DNA from: an uncultured Clostridia bacterium
Lineage (GTDB): Bacteria > Bacillota > Clostridia > UBA1381
Direction: 5' to 3'
Assembly (NCBI GenBank): GCA_934476075.1
Contig: CAKSNH010000016.1
Location: 1-53,690 of the forward strand
DNA length: 53,690 nt
How positions within the stretch are numbered: the stretch's first letter is position 1; each line of letters begins with the position of its first letter. A model generated the notes under the pieces. The model had not been told where the DNA came from. It saw only the letters and a list, made by a program, of their open reading frames with translations, and did not search any database. The position numbers and the translations under genes are program-made. Positions 16,395-23,122 of the stretch are shown here, one piece after another.

Positions 16395-16751
16395 TTAATT
16401 TTGAAGTTCTTCAATATCTTCTTTATATTCCTTAATCATTAGATTATTTAAATCAATTTTGCGTTTAAGAGCATTTATTTCCTTTGTAGCTTCATCCATA
16501 TTTTCTTTCGCGTAATCTAAATGACGTTGTTCAGGATTAGTCATAGACATAGTGCTAGTATACATCTTTTTCGCATCATCATATTTGCTTTGCCAACTAT
16601 TGATAAATATTCGATTATCCTCATTAACTTCTTCAAGTTCTAAAATCTTTTGATTTAATTCTGTAATCTTACTCTCATTACTTGGTTCACATCAAACTAA
16701 AAATATGCCAGTTAAAATCAAAGTTAGCAATATGTATAATCTTCTTTTCAT
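16395..16751 (-). pseudogene. Lipoprotein gene with a stop codon in the lipobox
   Basis: Read from 16751 on the minus strand the frame gives MKRRLYILLTLILTGIFLV, then TGA, then CEPSNES and a long charged coiled coil (ILELEEVNEDN..., EATKEINALKRKI) to a TAA at 16395. Without the stop, the start (behind AAAGGA) would encode a typical signal peptide with lipobox and lipidated Cys. The TGA sits exactly where a small residue such as Gly (GGA) is expected, one base change away. About 118 codons in total. The function is unknown. Confidence 0.7.
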
Positions 16752-17270
16752 ATCTTTCATTCCTTTCACTTTTAATTACTTTTGATTATGCTAAAATATT
16801 TAGCTTCAAATGTCTCATAAAACATCACAGCTACATCTCTTTAATGGTAGAAAATAAATCCGCACACTATTAAATCAAGCAACTCAACCCTATGAATTTT
16901 AGCAGTTTTTCAAGTTTTACATCAAATCAGCACATTATCAAATCGGAACACTGTCAAAATGGGCAACCCAACTCTCTCACACTTTTTAGTATCAAAATAG
17001 AATTTCTATATTTTTCACTAATTTGCAAGCTGACTTCTGCATTTTCATAAAAACCCCATAAACCGCATAAAATCAAGCTTTGTGAGCATTTTATTCATCC
17101 ACCCTTGACATCAATACTACACACTCCACATGACTCGATAGAATAAGCTGAATGTCTTTGCTTTTTTACGAGCAAGGGAATATATCCAAAGCCTTTTTCG
17201 TGGTTGAACTGCTTACTGGAATATGTCCATGAAACTGAAAGTTTCTGTTCCTTACAAATTCCGATTTACA
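16752..17270. other. Gene-poor decayed stretch
   Basis: About 520 AT-rich bases without a supported gene. The only recognisable piece is a short C-terminal tail on the minus strand (17091-17162) listed separately. I see no promoter, repeat or RNA structure that I would defend. Confidence 0.5.
17091..17162 (-). pseudogene. Relic resembling the C-terminus of an RlmD-type RNA methyltransferase
   Basis: The minus strand reads KDIQLILSSHVECVVLMSR and a stop, with a stop codon two residues upstream. The HVECVVLMSR ending is typical of the C-terminus of 23S rRNA uracil-C5-methyltransferases of the RumA/RlmD group, but nothing else of the enzyme is present. Short matches can be chance; I rate it low. 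Confidence 0.35.
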
Positions 17271-17855
17271 TTATTCACAATAAATCGTTTTGCCAAATTC
17301 ATATGCTTCTTTTAGATGATTTGTTTTATCAATCTGAGGCTTCCCATTTGTATCACCACATCCACCAGCTAAAATCATTCCTTTATCCTGAAATCCAATA
17401 TAATTGATTATAGCAAATTTGTAATACGACACCGCCTGTTCATATGTCCAAAATAAATCATCAGCAGACGTCATCAGTAATGCTGCATCTTTAACCGGAT
17501 ATTTCTCATATCGTCCCAGTGGTGGATTAGGGTCTTCTTCTGCTATACAATAAAATCTCTCAACAAACGCTTTTAGTTTAGAGGACATTGTCCAAAATAA
17601 CAGAGGTGAAGCAAATACGATTAGATTGGCTTCTTTTATTTTTGGTACAAATTCGTTAAAACCATCTTTTTGTATACATGGTTTTCCGTATCGGCAAGCA
17701 TTACATCCCATACAACCTTTCACTTCTTTTTTATTAAGAGATATAAGTTCTACATCATGTCCTGCATCCGTAGCTCCCTGTATAAATGAATCTACTAATT
17801 GCCTTGTGTTTCCCTTTGGGCGACCGCCACCTAATACTACTAATATTCTTTTCAT
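17271..17855 (-). CDS. Flavodoxin-like NAD(P)H-dependent FMN reductase family protein
   Basis: A 194-residue flavin protein. The N-terminal phosphate-binding loop is GGGRPKGNTRQL (9-20) and the flavodoxin-fold segment IVFASPLLFWTMSSKLKAF follows. Between them lies a four-cysteine stretch, CMGCNACRYGKPC, as in iron-sulfur flavoproteins and related NAD(P)H oxidoreductases. RBS GGAGGAG. It appears intact, unlike its neighbours, and has no obvious link to the element's mobility, so it is accessory cargo. Substrate is unknown. Confidence 0.85.
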   Translation of the reverse strand: MKRILVVLGGGRPKGNTRQLVDSFIQGATDAGHDVELISLNKKEVKGCMGCNACRYGKPCIQKDGFNEFVPKIKEANLIVFASPLLFWTMSSKLKAFVERFYCIAEEDPNPPLGRYEKYPVKDAALLMTSADDLFWTYEQAVSYYKFAIINYIGFQDKGMILAGGCGDTNGKPQIDKTNHLKEAYEFGKTIYCE

Positions 17856-17885
17856 GGATTATCTCCTCCAAATTCAAACTTTCAC

Positions 17886-18432
17886 CTATTCAACAGGCGA
17901 GTCAAAATCATCATCTGTACTCTTACGGATGATGTACTTGATCTTTTTCACCGATAGCGGAGCATTCTCCTCATTGAAGTATTTGATGTTCACTATTTCT
18001 ACAACCGCATCATGATTATCTTTTTCTGCCAGAACAATGACAAAATCACCAACTTCAATGCTGTCATCGTCCTTCAAATAATAGTAACTCTTGTATCCCT
18101 CACCAAAGATTACGCTACAGAAAATGTATTCTGATTGACGACGTTTTACCTTGCTGTAAACCGATAGACCAAGAATTTCTCCCAGTCCATAAAAACGAAT
18201 AAAATTGAACACCGTTTCTGCAAAATCTGCGAAATCATCTAATATACTTTTTTATCGTAGCCTTCTTCCTATATTTTTCTAAAAAGGCATAATCACAGTT
18301 CATCTCAAAACCGAGGTCAGCACAATCATCCGCCATAAAATAGTCAACTAATTCTATATAGTTGAGGTTTTGGTTTCAAAATTTATTACACCGATAAACA
18401 GCAAAATCATGGATTTCTTTCATTTCTGCCAT
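17886..18432 (-). pseudogene. Uncharacterised accessory protein gene, broken by a stop and a frameshift
   Basis: The open part (17886-18212, 108 codons) ends with YYYLKDDDSIEVGDFVIVLAEKDNHDAVV, a pattern of a small beta-barrel domain found in uncharacterised Firmicutes proteins. Upstream the same protein continues in two pieces: MAEMKEIHDFAVYRCNKF, a TGA, NQNLNYIELVDYFMADDCAD and onward, then a frameshift near 18240, where DDFADFAETVFNFIRF resumes. One nonsense codon and one frameshift break a gene of about 180 codons. Confidence 0.6.
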
Positions 18433-18451
18433 TGCAGCACACCTCAAATCT

Positions 18452-19303
18452 TTAATTATCGTTGTATCCATTTCTGATGGTATCCAAGCATTTTTTCCAG
18501 TATTGCTCACGTTCCAGTATTTTTATCGGATCATACGATAAACCAAAATACTCAAGCAATGTATATGTAAAATACTTTTCAAAATACTCTGAACCCTTTT
18601 GTTCATACAAAGCAATCAATTTCTTGTTTCCACCATGTTTGGAATCAAGGTAGTTACCCCATCTTTGGGCAACGCCTTCTTCACCTGTGGCAGAGCCTAT
18701 ATATAGTTTTCCGGTGTGAGTGTCAGTCAGACAGTAAACCCCCGTTATTTTCTTCAATGCTTCATAATATGTAGGCAATATTCTTCCGTTGAAAATATCA
18801 GCCAAACGATGATAAGGAAGATGTACCCTGTCATAACCTTCAAAGTTTTCGCCACTGTATAGGCATGACAATATTTCTTTTACACTCGCCTGTTCAAGAT
18901 ACTTACTGAGGTTGAATACATACCTTGAAAAAGTATGACCTTTTCTGCATTTAATAATCAGTCTTCCGAACAACGGCACAAATCTCTCCAGCACATTTAC
19001 TGTTGCACACTCATTAGCGGGAACGTCCACAATCTCTGCTGCGGAAATCAACAACCACTCATCTTCAATCATTCTTGCAAAGCTGAACACCCACTGTCCA
19101 GGATAGAAATTACGCTGTTTTCCATACCAACCCCAATAGGAGCAATCCGTACAAGTGCCAGACATTTTTTCAGACTCACTGTGTTTAAGCCATTTGTCGA
19201 GAAACGATTGATTATCACCTCCAGGATGCATGTTAAATTCAATTTTACAGTTTTCAATTTCTTCCTTTGTGAGATTTAAAACATTATTCAATGGTAAATC
19301 CAT
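18452..19303 (-). CDS. GIY-YIG nuclease domain protein
   Basis: A 283-residue protein whose C-terminal third is a GIY-YIG nuclease: G188-V-Y190 (ITGVYCLTDT), Y201-I-G203 (KLYIGSA), Arg214 (VAQRWGNYL) and a later Glu (ILEREQYW) form the expected centre. The N-terminal 180 residues are not recognised and include CTDC and WGWYG segments. RBS AAAGGGGCGG. Such proteins occur in accessory and phage-derived regions as homing-type or defence nucleases; the target here is unknown. Confidence 0.8.
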   Translation of the reverse strand: MDLPLNNVLNLTKEEIENCKIEFNMHPGGDNQSFLDKWLKHSESEKMSGTCTDCSYWGWYGKQRNFYPGQWVFSFARMIEDEWLLISAAEIVDVPANECATVNVLERFVPLFGRLIIKCRKGHTFSRYVFNLSKYLEQASVKEILSCLYSGENFEGYDRVHLPYHRLADIFNGRILPTYYEALKKITGVYCLTDTHTGKLYIGSATGEEGVAQRWGNYLDSKHGGNKKLIALYEQKGSEYFEKYFTYTLLEYFGLSYDPIKILEREQYWKKCLDTIRNGYNDN

Positions 19304-19328
19304 AATCCCGCCCCTTTCAGCTGTGGCT

Positions 19329-19799
19329 CTATCTTATACTCCAAAGAATGCTATCAATCTTCTTTATTTTTGACATTCCTTTATAATCAGGCAACACTTG
19401 GTCAAACTCACAAATACATTTTTTCTTTTTCTGTTTGCAAAAATAAGCATACCACTTTTCTATATCAGCATAAAGCATAATTGCATTCTTCAATTTTTCT
19501 TTCTTCGTTATTCCTATTAACTGTATATTCAGTTTCTAAACAATATAACTATCCCATATCGGCTTTTTAGGAAGTATTGTCGCAAGCATTTTACTTGAAA
19601 AAGACGAATCTATATTTCCAGTACATTCATAAAAGTATGTAATAATCTTTTCAAAGGTTGGTTTACCATTCTTAACACTTTCAAAATACGCCTAATAAGA
19701 TTTTCTCCAACTCTCATTTCGCCTTACTACATAAAACTCATTAAAAGTTCGTTGAAAATCAATATCAACAGCAATATTCGTGATACTGACTTGTTCCAT
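19329..19799 (-). pseudogene. Uncharacterised accessory gene with two nonsense codons
   Basis: A 157-codon frame on the minus strand stays open apart from two TAG codons. It reads MEQVSITNIAVDIDFQRTF ..., FEKIITYFYECTGNIDSSFS ..., LPKKPIWDSYIV ... and ends KKIDSILWSIR. The conserved feel (SFSSKMLATI-x-P-x-x-PIWD) resembles a family of uncharacterised proteins common in gut bacteria. Exact codon count across both stops shows point decay rather than rearrangement. Confidence 0.6.
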
Positions 19800-19904
19800 T
19801 ATATATCGGTATTTATCAAGTTTCATGCTTGATGCCAAGCGTTCTTGAAATACTTTAAAATAACAAAGTTCATATCCATAACTTTTATCTCATCGTATAT
19901 CAAA

Positions 19905-20117
19905 CTAATCCTCTCTCTTTATATAGGTCAATTCAATGTCGTATCCCAAAGTCTCCAACATCTGCACAAAGGTCTTATTCACAATGCCATCCTGTTTTTT
20001 GATGATGCGATTAACATACTGACCTGTAGTTCCGATTGTTTCCGCAATCCGTGCTTGGGTTGTTCCGTTCTCTATGCACTTTACTTTTACATCTACTTCA
20101 ATATTGTTTTTAATCAT
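19905..20117 (-). CDS. Small helix-turn-helix regulator
   Basis: A 70-residue protein with a Cro/CI-type helix-turn-helix (GTTQARIAETIGTTGQYVNRII) followed by a short C-terminal strand (LGYDIELTYI). The start at 20117 is supported by GGAG 9 bases upstream. As the only intact regulator in the element, located near its right end, it could control excision or cargo, but no operator can be assigned. Confidence 0.75.
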   Translation of the reverse strand: MIKNNIEVDVKVKCIENGTTQARIAETIGTTGQYVNRIIKKQDGIVNKTFVQMLETLGYDIELTYIKRED

Positions 20118-20214
20118 ATATTTGTCGCTCCTATTTGCAAGGCTCGTTAGTTCTAACATAAATAAGATAATTTATTATAACACAAGAACTACCTAATTTC
20201 AATATCACGGCTAT

Positions 20215-20248
20215 AAAAAAGGCACCTGCATTGCTGCATGGTGCCTTC
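20215..20248 (-). terminator. Minus-strand terminator at the right end of the element
   Basis: The stem GGCACC-tGCA ... TGC-atGGTGCC is followed, on the minus strand, by TTTTTT. No intact minus-strand gene lies just upstream, so it may shield the element from transcription coming from the HaeIII-like gene of the neighbouring element. Confidence 0.65.
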
Positions 20249-20390
20249 TACTACCCACGAAAAAGGGGATTTGTACATATATATTTTTTCATTTGCCGAA
20301 TAGTAGTAAAATCGTAGTAAGGCACTTTTCATACCACCACGATTTGCACCGATTTACCCAATCAAAAGCCGACACCATTTTAACTCACAG
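20249..20390. other. Right arm of element I
   Basis: This end carries tagtagtaaaatcgtagtaa at 20301-20320, nearly the same motif as in the left arms (7783-7801, 20565-20583), and gatttgcaccgattta words similar to those of the left arm. These are candidate arm-type integrase sites next to the attachment repeat. Confidence 0.55.
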
Positions 20391-20427
20391 ATATATTGCC
20401 GTGGCAGACGAAAAGTATCTTTATCAT
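20391..20427. repeat. Right attachment repeat (37 bp)
   Basis: Exact copy of 5822-5858. It contains the first codons of the phosphatase gene without the rest. To its right begins another element's left arm (20428-20605), including the same AGGAGGC ribosome site, so a second element lies in tandem. Confidence 0.85.
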
Positions 20428-20620
20428 AATTTAAGTGCCTCCTAAAATGCTATGTTTTGCTCTGATTTACCCCGATTTGCCGAGTGTATCAGAGCGGTTA
20501 TTTGCCCCGAACTCTGTCATGGAAAACCGAAATGGGGCAAAATACGGCAAATTGATGCAGTGGTTAGTAGTAAAAACGTAGTAGAAATTAAAAGCTTTAC
20601 TACTAAGGGATTTTCAGCAA

Positions 20621-22642
20621 TTATTTATTCCATTTACATTCAATATTAACAACTTCCATTGGCATACTTACAAATTGAATATCAAATTTAAGGCTTGGTT
20701 CTACTTTTGTACTTGCATTATGAATTCTGAAACTAAGTTGCCAACCATTATTAAGATACATCTCTACTGTGTTATCACTATCAGGTTTAAATTCAATTGC
20801 TACAAGTCGTGTAGGCAAGTTTACTATTGGAACAGTAATCGCCGAGATTTTATTTTGGGCAGGTTTATTTAATGTGTTATGCATATTAAACGTATGAATA
20901 ATTGTAAGCTTTTTACTATCTTTACTTACAATTTTATAATAATCATTGATACCTATTAGATACTCAATCATCTTTCTCGGCATTGTTTTATCCTTTTTAT
21001 TAGCATAACTAATTTCATCAATAAATGCTTGTAACAAAGGTATATATACTTCCTGACTCTTATTTTCTATATCAGACCATTTTGTTCCGTTCTCCCTTTC
21101 CTTTTTCAAATTATCGAATATTGGATTTACTGTATTCCAATATTTATTGGAACAAGGCATTTCAAACCATTCATTACCGAAATCAAGTCTATGACTTAAT
21201 CTACTGTGCTTTACAGCATCATGATTATGTTTTATGCTTAGTCCAATTTCCCAATCTCTATCTTTTCTCTTTATGACAATATCGCGTACATCGCCTTTCA
21301 CACCCTGCTCATCTTTTTGAAATTCAAGAATGAGTTCATCACTACTATCTTCTACCATTATTGGTTCGAGTTCAACGATTGTATTTATGGCAGCCTGTGC
21401 CGACATCATAAAAGTTTCCTGCATATTTTCATCCATCTGCAACCAAGCTTTCTCATTTGCAGTCAAACTTGAATTTTCAACAATTCTTGTTTTTCTTAAT
21501 TTATTTAAATTTCCATATAACGTTTGAATCCATGCATATTCATATGCTCGTCCTTGATCATTACTCTTTGTACTCATTTTTCTCCTATTATCCTCCTTGG
21601 CATCTAGAACTTCGTTATCAATCTCAACTTCCGCACCCTTACCCTCAAGATATTTTTTTATTGCAACTGCTATCTCATATGCCAAGTTAACCGGAACAGC
21701 ATTTCCTATCATCTTATATGCCGTATTTGTGTTCTCATATATAAACTTAAAGTCATCCGGAAACCCTTGTATTCGAGCAATTTCTCTAATTGTCATTCGT
21801 CTATATAAATTTTCTTTGCCCTCTACAAATCTACAATCATTTTTCTCAACCTTTATCATTTTAGGTGCTTGTGGATGCAACTGACATTGTCGTCCAGATG
21901 CTTGCACTGTAAAAGCTTGCTCATCCCACGATTTTACTCTATTTCGACTCATAAATATTGGCGAATATTCTCCTACAAAATATTCATTATTATTAATTGC
22001 CTCTGGATTGTGATGGTTTTTGTTCCCCGCTGGAAGAGCTGTATCTTGTAAATCCCAAATAACATCTCTAAGAGTAATCTTTTTACTATCGTCCTTTGTA
22101 GACCCTTTAGGGAAACCAAATTTAATATTTAAATCTTTTCTAAAACCAATATAAAAAACACGTTTTCTTTCTTCTGCCACACCATAGTCCTTAGCATTGA
22201 CTAAAGTAAATGAAACGTCGTATCCTACTTCATCAAACATTTCAAGAATATTATTAACAGCAATAGAATGTCTGTTTGCGAGCATTCCACTTACATTTTC
22301 CGCCAAAAAAAACTTAGGTTTAAATTCTTTTAAAATTCTTATGTAGTCCCAAAACAGTTGTCCCCTCTCATCGTTTATTCCTTTAAGAGAGCCAGCTTCT
22401 GACCATGATTGACACGGTGGACCACCTATAATTCCATCTATATCTCCATCAACAAATTCTAATATATCATTTTTTGTTACTTGCCTTATGTCCTGCTCAA
22501 TCAAATGCGTATGTGGATGATTTGCTTTAAATGTAGCCCATATTGTTTTATCAAACTCATTAGCAACAGGGATATCAAAACCAGCTCTTTTAAACCCCAA
22601 ATCCAAGCCACCACAACCACTAAATAAACTAATTAAATTCAT
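20621..22642 (-). CDS. HaeIII-like cytosine methyltransferase joined in frame to HaeIII-like endonuclease
   Basis: 673 codons hold two enzymes. Residues 1-355 closely follow M.HaeIII: motif I LFSGCGG, GGPPCQSWS with Cys77, NDERGQLFWDYIRIL, and the recognition segment FMSRNRV...FTVQASGRQCQLHPQAP, so GGCC is the predicted site. Residues 356-673 follow the HaeIII endonuclease family: GRAYEYAW, GDVRD (Asp451/Asp454), WEIGLSIKHNH (Glu465, Lys471) and KHSRLSHRLDFG. In HaeIII the two are separate proteins. An internal ATG at codon 356 has a strong ribosome site, so a free endonuclease may also be made. RBS AAGGAG at the first start. It is the sole cargo of element II. Confidence 0.9.
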   Translation of the reverse strand: MNLISLFSGCGGLDLGFKRAGFDIPVANEFDKTIWATFKANHPHTHLIEQDIRQVTKNDILEFVDGDIDGIIGGPPCQSWSEAGSLKGINDERGQLFWDYIRILKEFKPKFFLAENVSGMLANRHSIAVNNILEMFDEVGYDVSFTLVNAKDYGVAEERKRVFYIGFRKDLNIKFGFPKGSTKDDSKKITLRDVIWDLQDTALPAGNKNHHNPEAINNNEYFVGEYSPIFMSRNRVKSWDEQAFTVQASGRQCQLHPQAPKMIKVEKNDCRFVEGKENLYRRMTIREIARIQGFPDDFKFIYENTNTAYKMIGNAVPVNLAYEIAVAIKKYLEGKGAEVEIDNEVLDAKEDNRRKMSTKSNDQGRAYEYAWIQTLYGNLNKLRKTRIVENSSLTANEKAWLQMDENMQETFMMSAQAAINTIVELEPIMVEDSSDELILEFQKDEQGVKGDVRDIVIKRKDRDWEIGLSIKHNHDAVKHSRLSHRLDFGNEWFEMPCSNKYWNTVNPIFDNLKKERENGTKWSDIENKSQEVYIPLLQAFIDEISYANKKDKTMPRKMIEYLIGINDYYKIVSKDSKKLTIIHTFNMHNTLNKPAQNKISAITVPIVNLPTRLVAIEFKPDSDNTVEMYLNNGWQLSFRIHNASTKVEPSLKFDIQFVSMPMEVVNIECKWNK
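21575..21598 (-). promoter_or_regulatory. Internal ribosome site and start for the endonuclease half
   Basis: On the minus strand AAGGAGG (21592-21598) and AGGAG (21582-21586) precede an in-frame ATG at 21577-21575, the exact beginning of the endonuclease domain (MSTKSNDQGR). The linker KEDNRRK is simply what these sites encode. This suggests a former or still active separate translation start. Confidence 0.65.
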
Positions 22643-22676
22643 TTATTTTATCTCCTTAATAATTGCGATATTTATA

Positions 22677-22794
22677 TTATTATACCACACCTCACACATC
22701 ATATCAATTCACAATTCCGATAAAATCAAGCAAAAACAGACAAAAAACAGCACCCAAGCCATAGCCTGAGCACTGTCTGTGCAGCGTATATTAA
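22677..22794. repeat. Integrase-terminator block, third copy
   Basis: Matches 7571-7692 and 11608-11706: attataccacac, catatcaattcacaat, aaaaaacagcacccaagcc...gcctgagcac and gcagcgtatatt. It separates the HaeIII-like cargo from the integrase remnant. Confidence 0.7.
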
Positions 22795-22980
22795 TCATAC
22801 CGCTCGAAACATCTTCTGTGTTATCTTTTTCTTGCCGGAGGTTTTATCAAGCTCCTTCCTTCCGTTCTCCAAGTCCTCCACACGCTTAAGTTCATCTGTT
22901 GCATCTTCCAGTCCGAGATGCGTATAGGTGTTGAGTGTACCTCCTATTTCGGAATGTCCCATAAGGTATTGCAGTGTTTT
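22795..22980 (-). pseudogene. Integrase 3' fragment
   Basis: The minus strand reads KTLQYLMGHSEIGGTLNTYT, then HLGLEDATDELKRVEDLENG..., and ends in MFRAV and a stop. This is a diverged copy of residues from 364 to the end of the integrase at 11707-12981 and retains the catalytic His and Tyr of that part. Homology stops abruptly at 22980. Confidence 0.8.
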
Positions 22981-23060
22981 ACTCCAGTATAATCACATAA
23001 GGACCGCACAGCTATAACGATGGACTTTCACTGTCAAGTTAAATGCCATGCTCAATGCAT

Positions 23061-23096
23061 AAAAAGCGGACGAATTTAAAATTCGTCCGCTTTAAC
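23061..23096 (-). terminator. Terminator of the pectate lyase gene
   Basis: A nearly perfect 15-bp stem (aaagcggacgaattt with its complement) lies 27 bases past the pectate lyase stop; the minus-strand side ends in a run of T. Confidence 0.85.
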
Positions 23097-23122
23097 CTTC
23101 AAAATTAAATATTCATTCTGAT

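Larger units (their letters stand above)
5822..20427. mobile_element. Integrative element I with restriction/GTPase cargo (decaying)
   Basis: It is bounded by a 37-bp direct repeat that duplicates the 5' end of the phosphatase gene. Contents from left to right: left arm, GTPase, a second arm copy, a three-gene restriction-modification operon, Tn916-type integrase, three excisionase-like genes, endolysin and truncated holin, an ISAs1 remnant, and a series of broken accessory genes, GIY-YIG nuclease, a regulator and the right end. Phage structural, packaging and conjugation genes are absent. It may be a phage satellite or a prophage stripped of its structural genes. The integrase looks intact, but the right half is clearly decaying. 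Confidence 0.8.
20391..22980. mobile_element. Truncated tandem element II with HaeIII-like cargo
   Basis: Layout: attachment repeat, left arm, one cargo gene, integrase-terminator block, and the last 62 codons of an integrase. The rest of the integrase and the right end are missing; homology stops at about 22980. It repeats the module order seen in element I. Confidence 0.7.

Noticed and set aside
16395..18432. TGA as a sense codon (recoding) because two accessory genes read through cleanly at TGA
   Set aside because: TGA ends intact genes in this window (for example the DUF2752 operon and the integrase), and nearby genes are broken by TAG and a frameshift too, so ordinary decay explains it.
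13896..20117. A conjugative element with relaxase and type IV genes
   Set aside because: No relaxase, coupling protein or VirB4-like frame is present between the attachment repeats.
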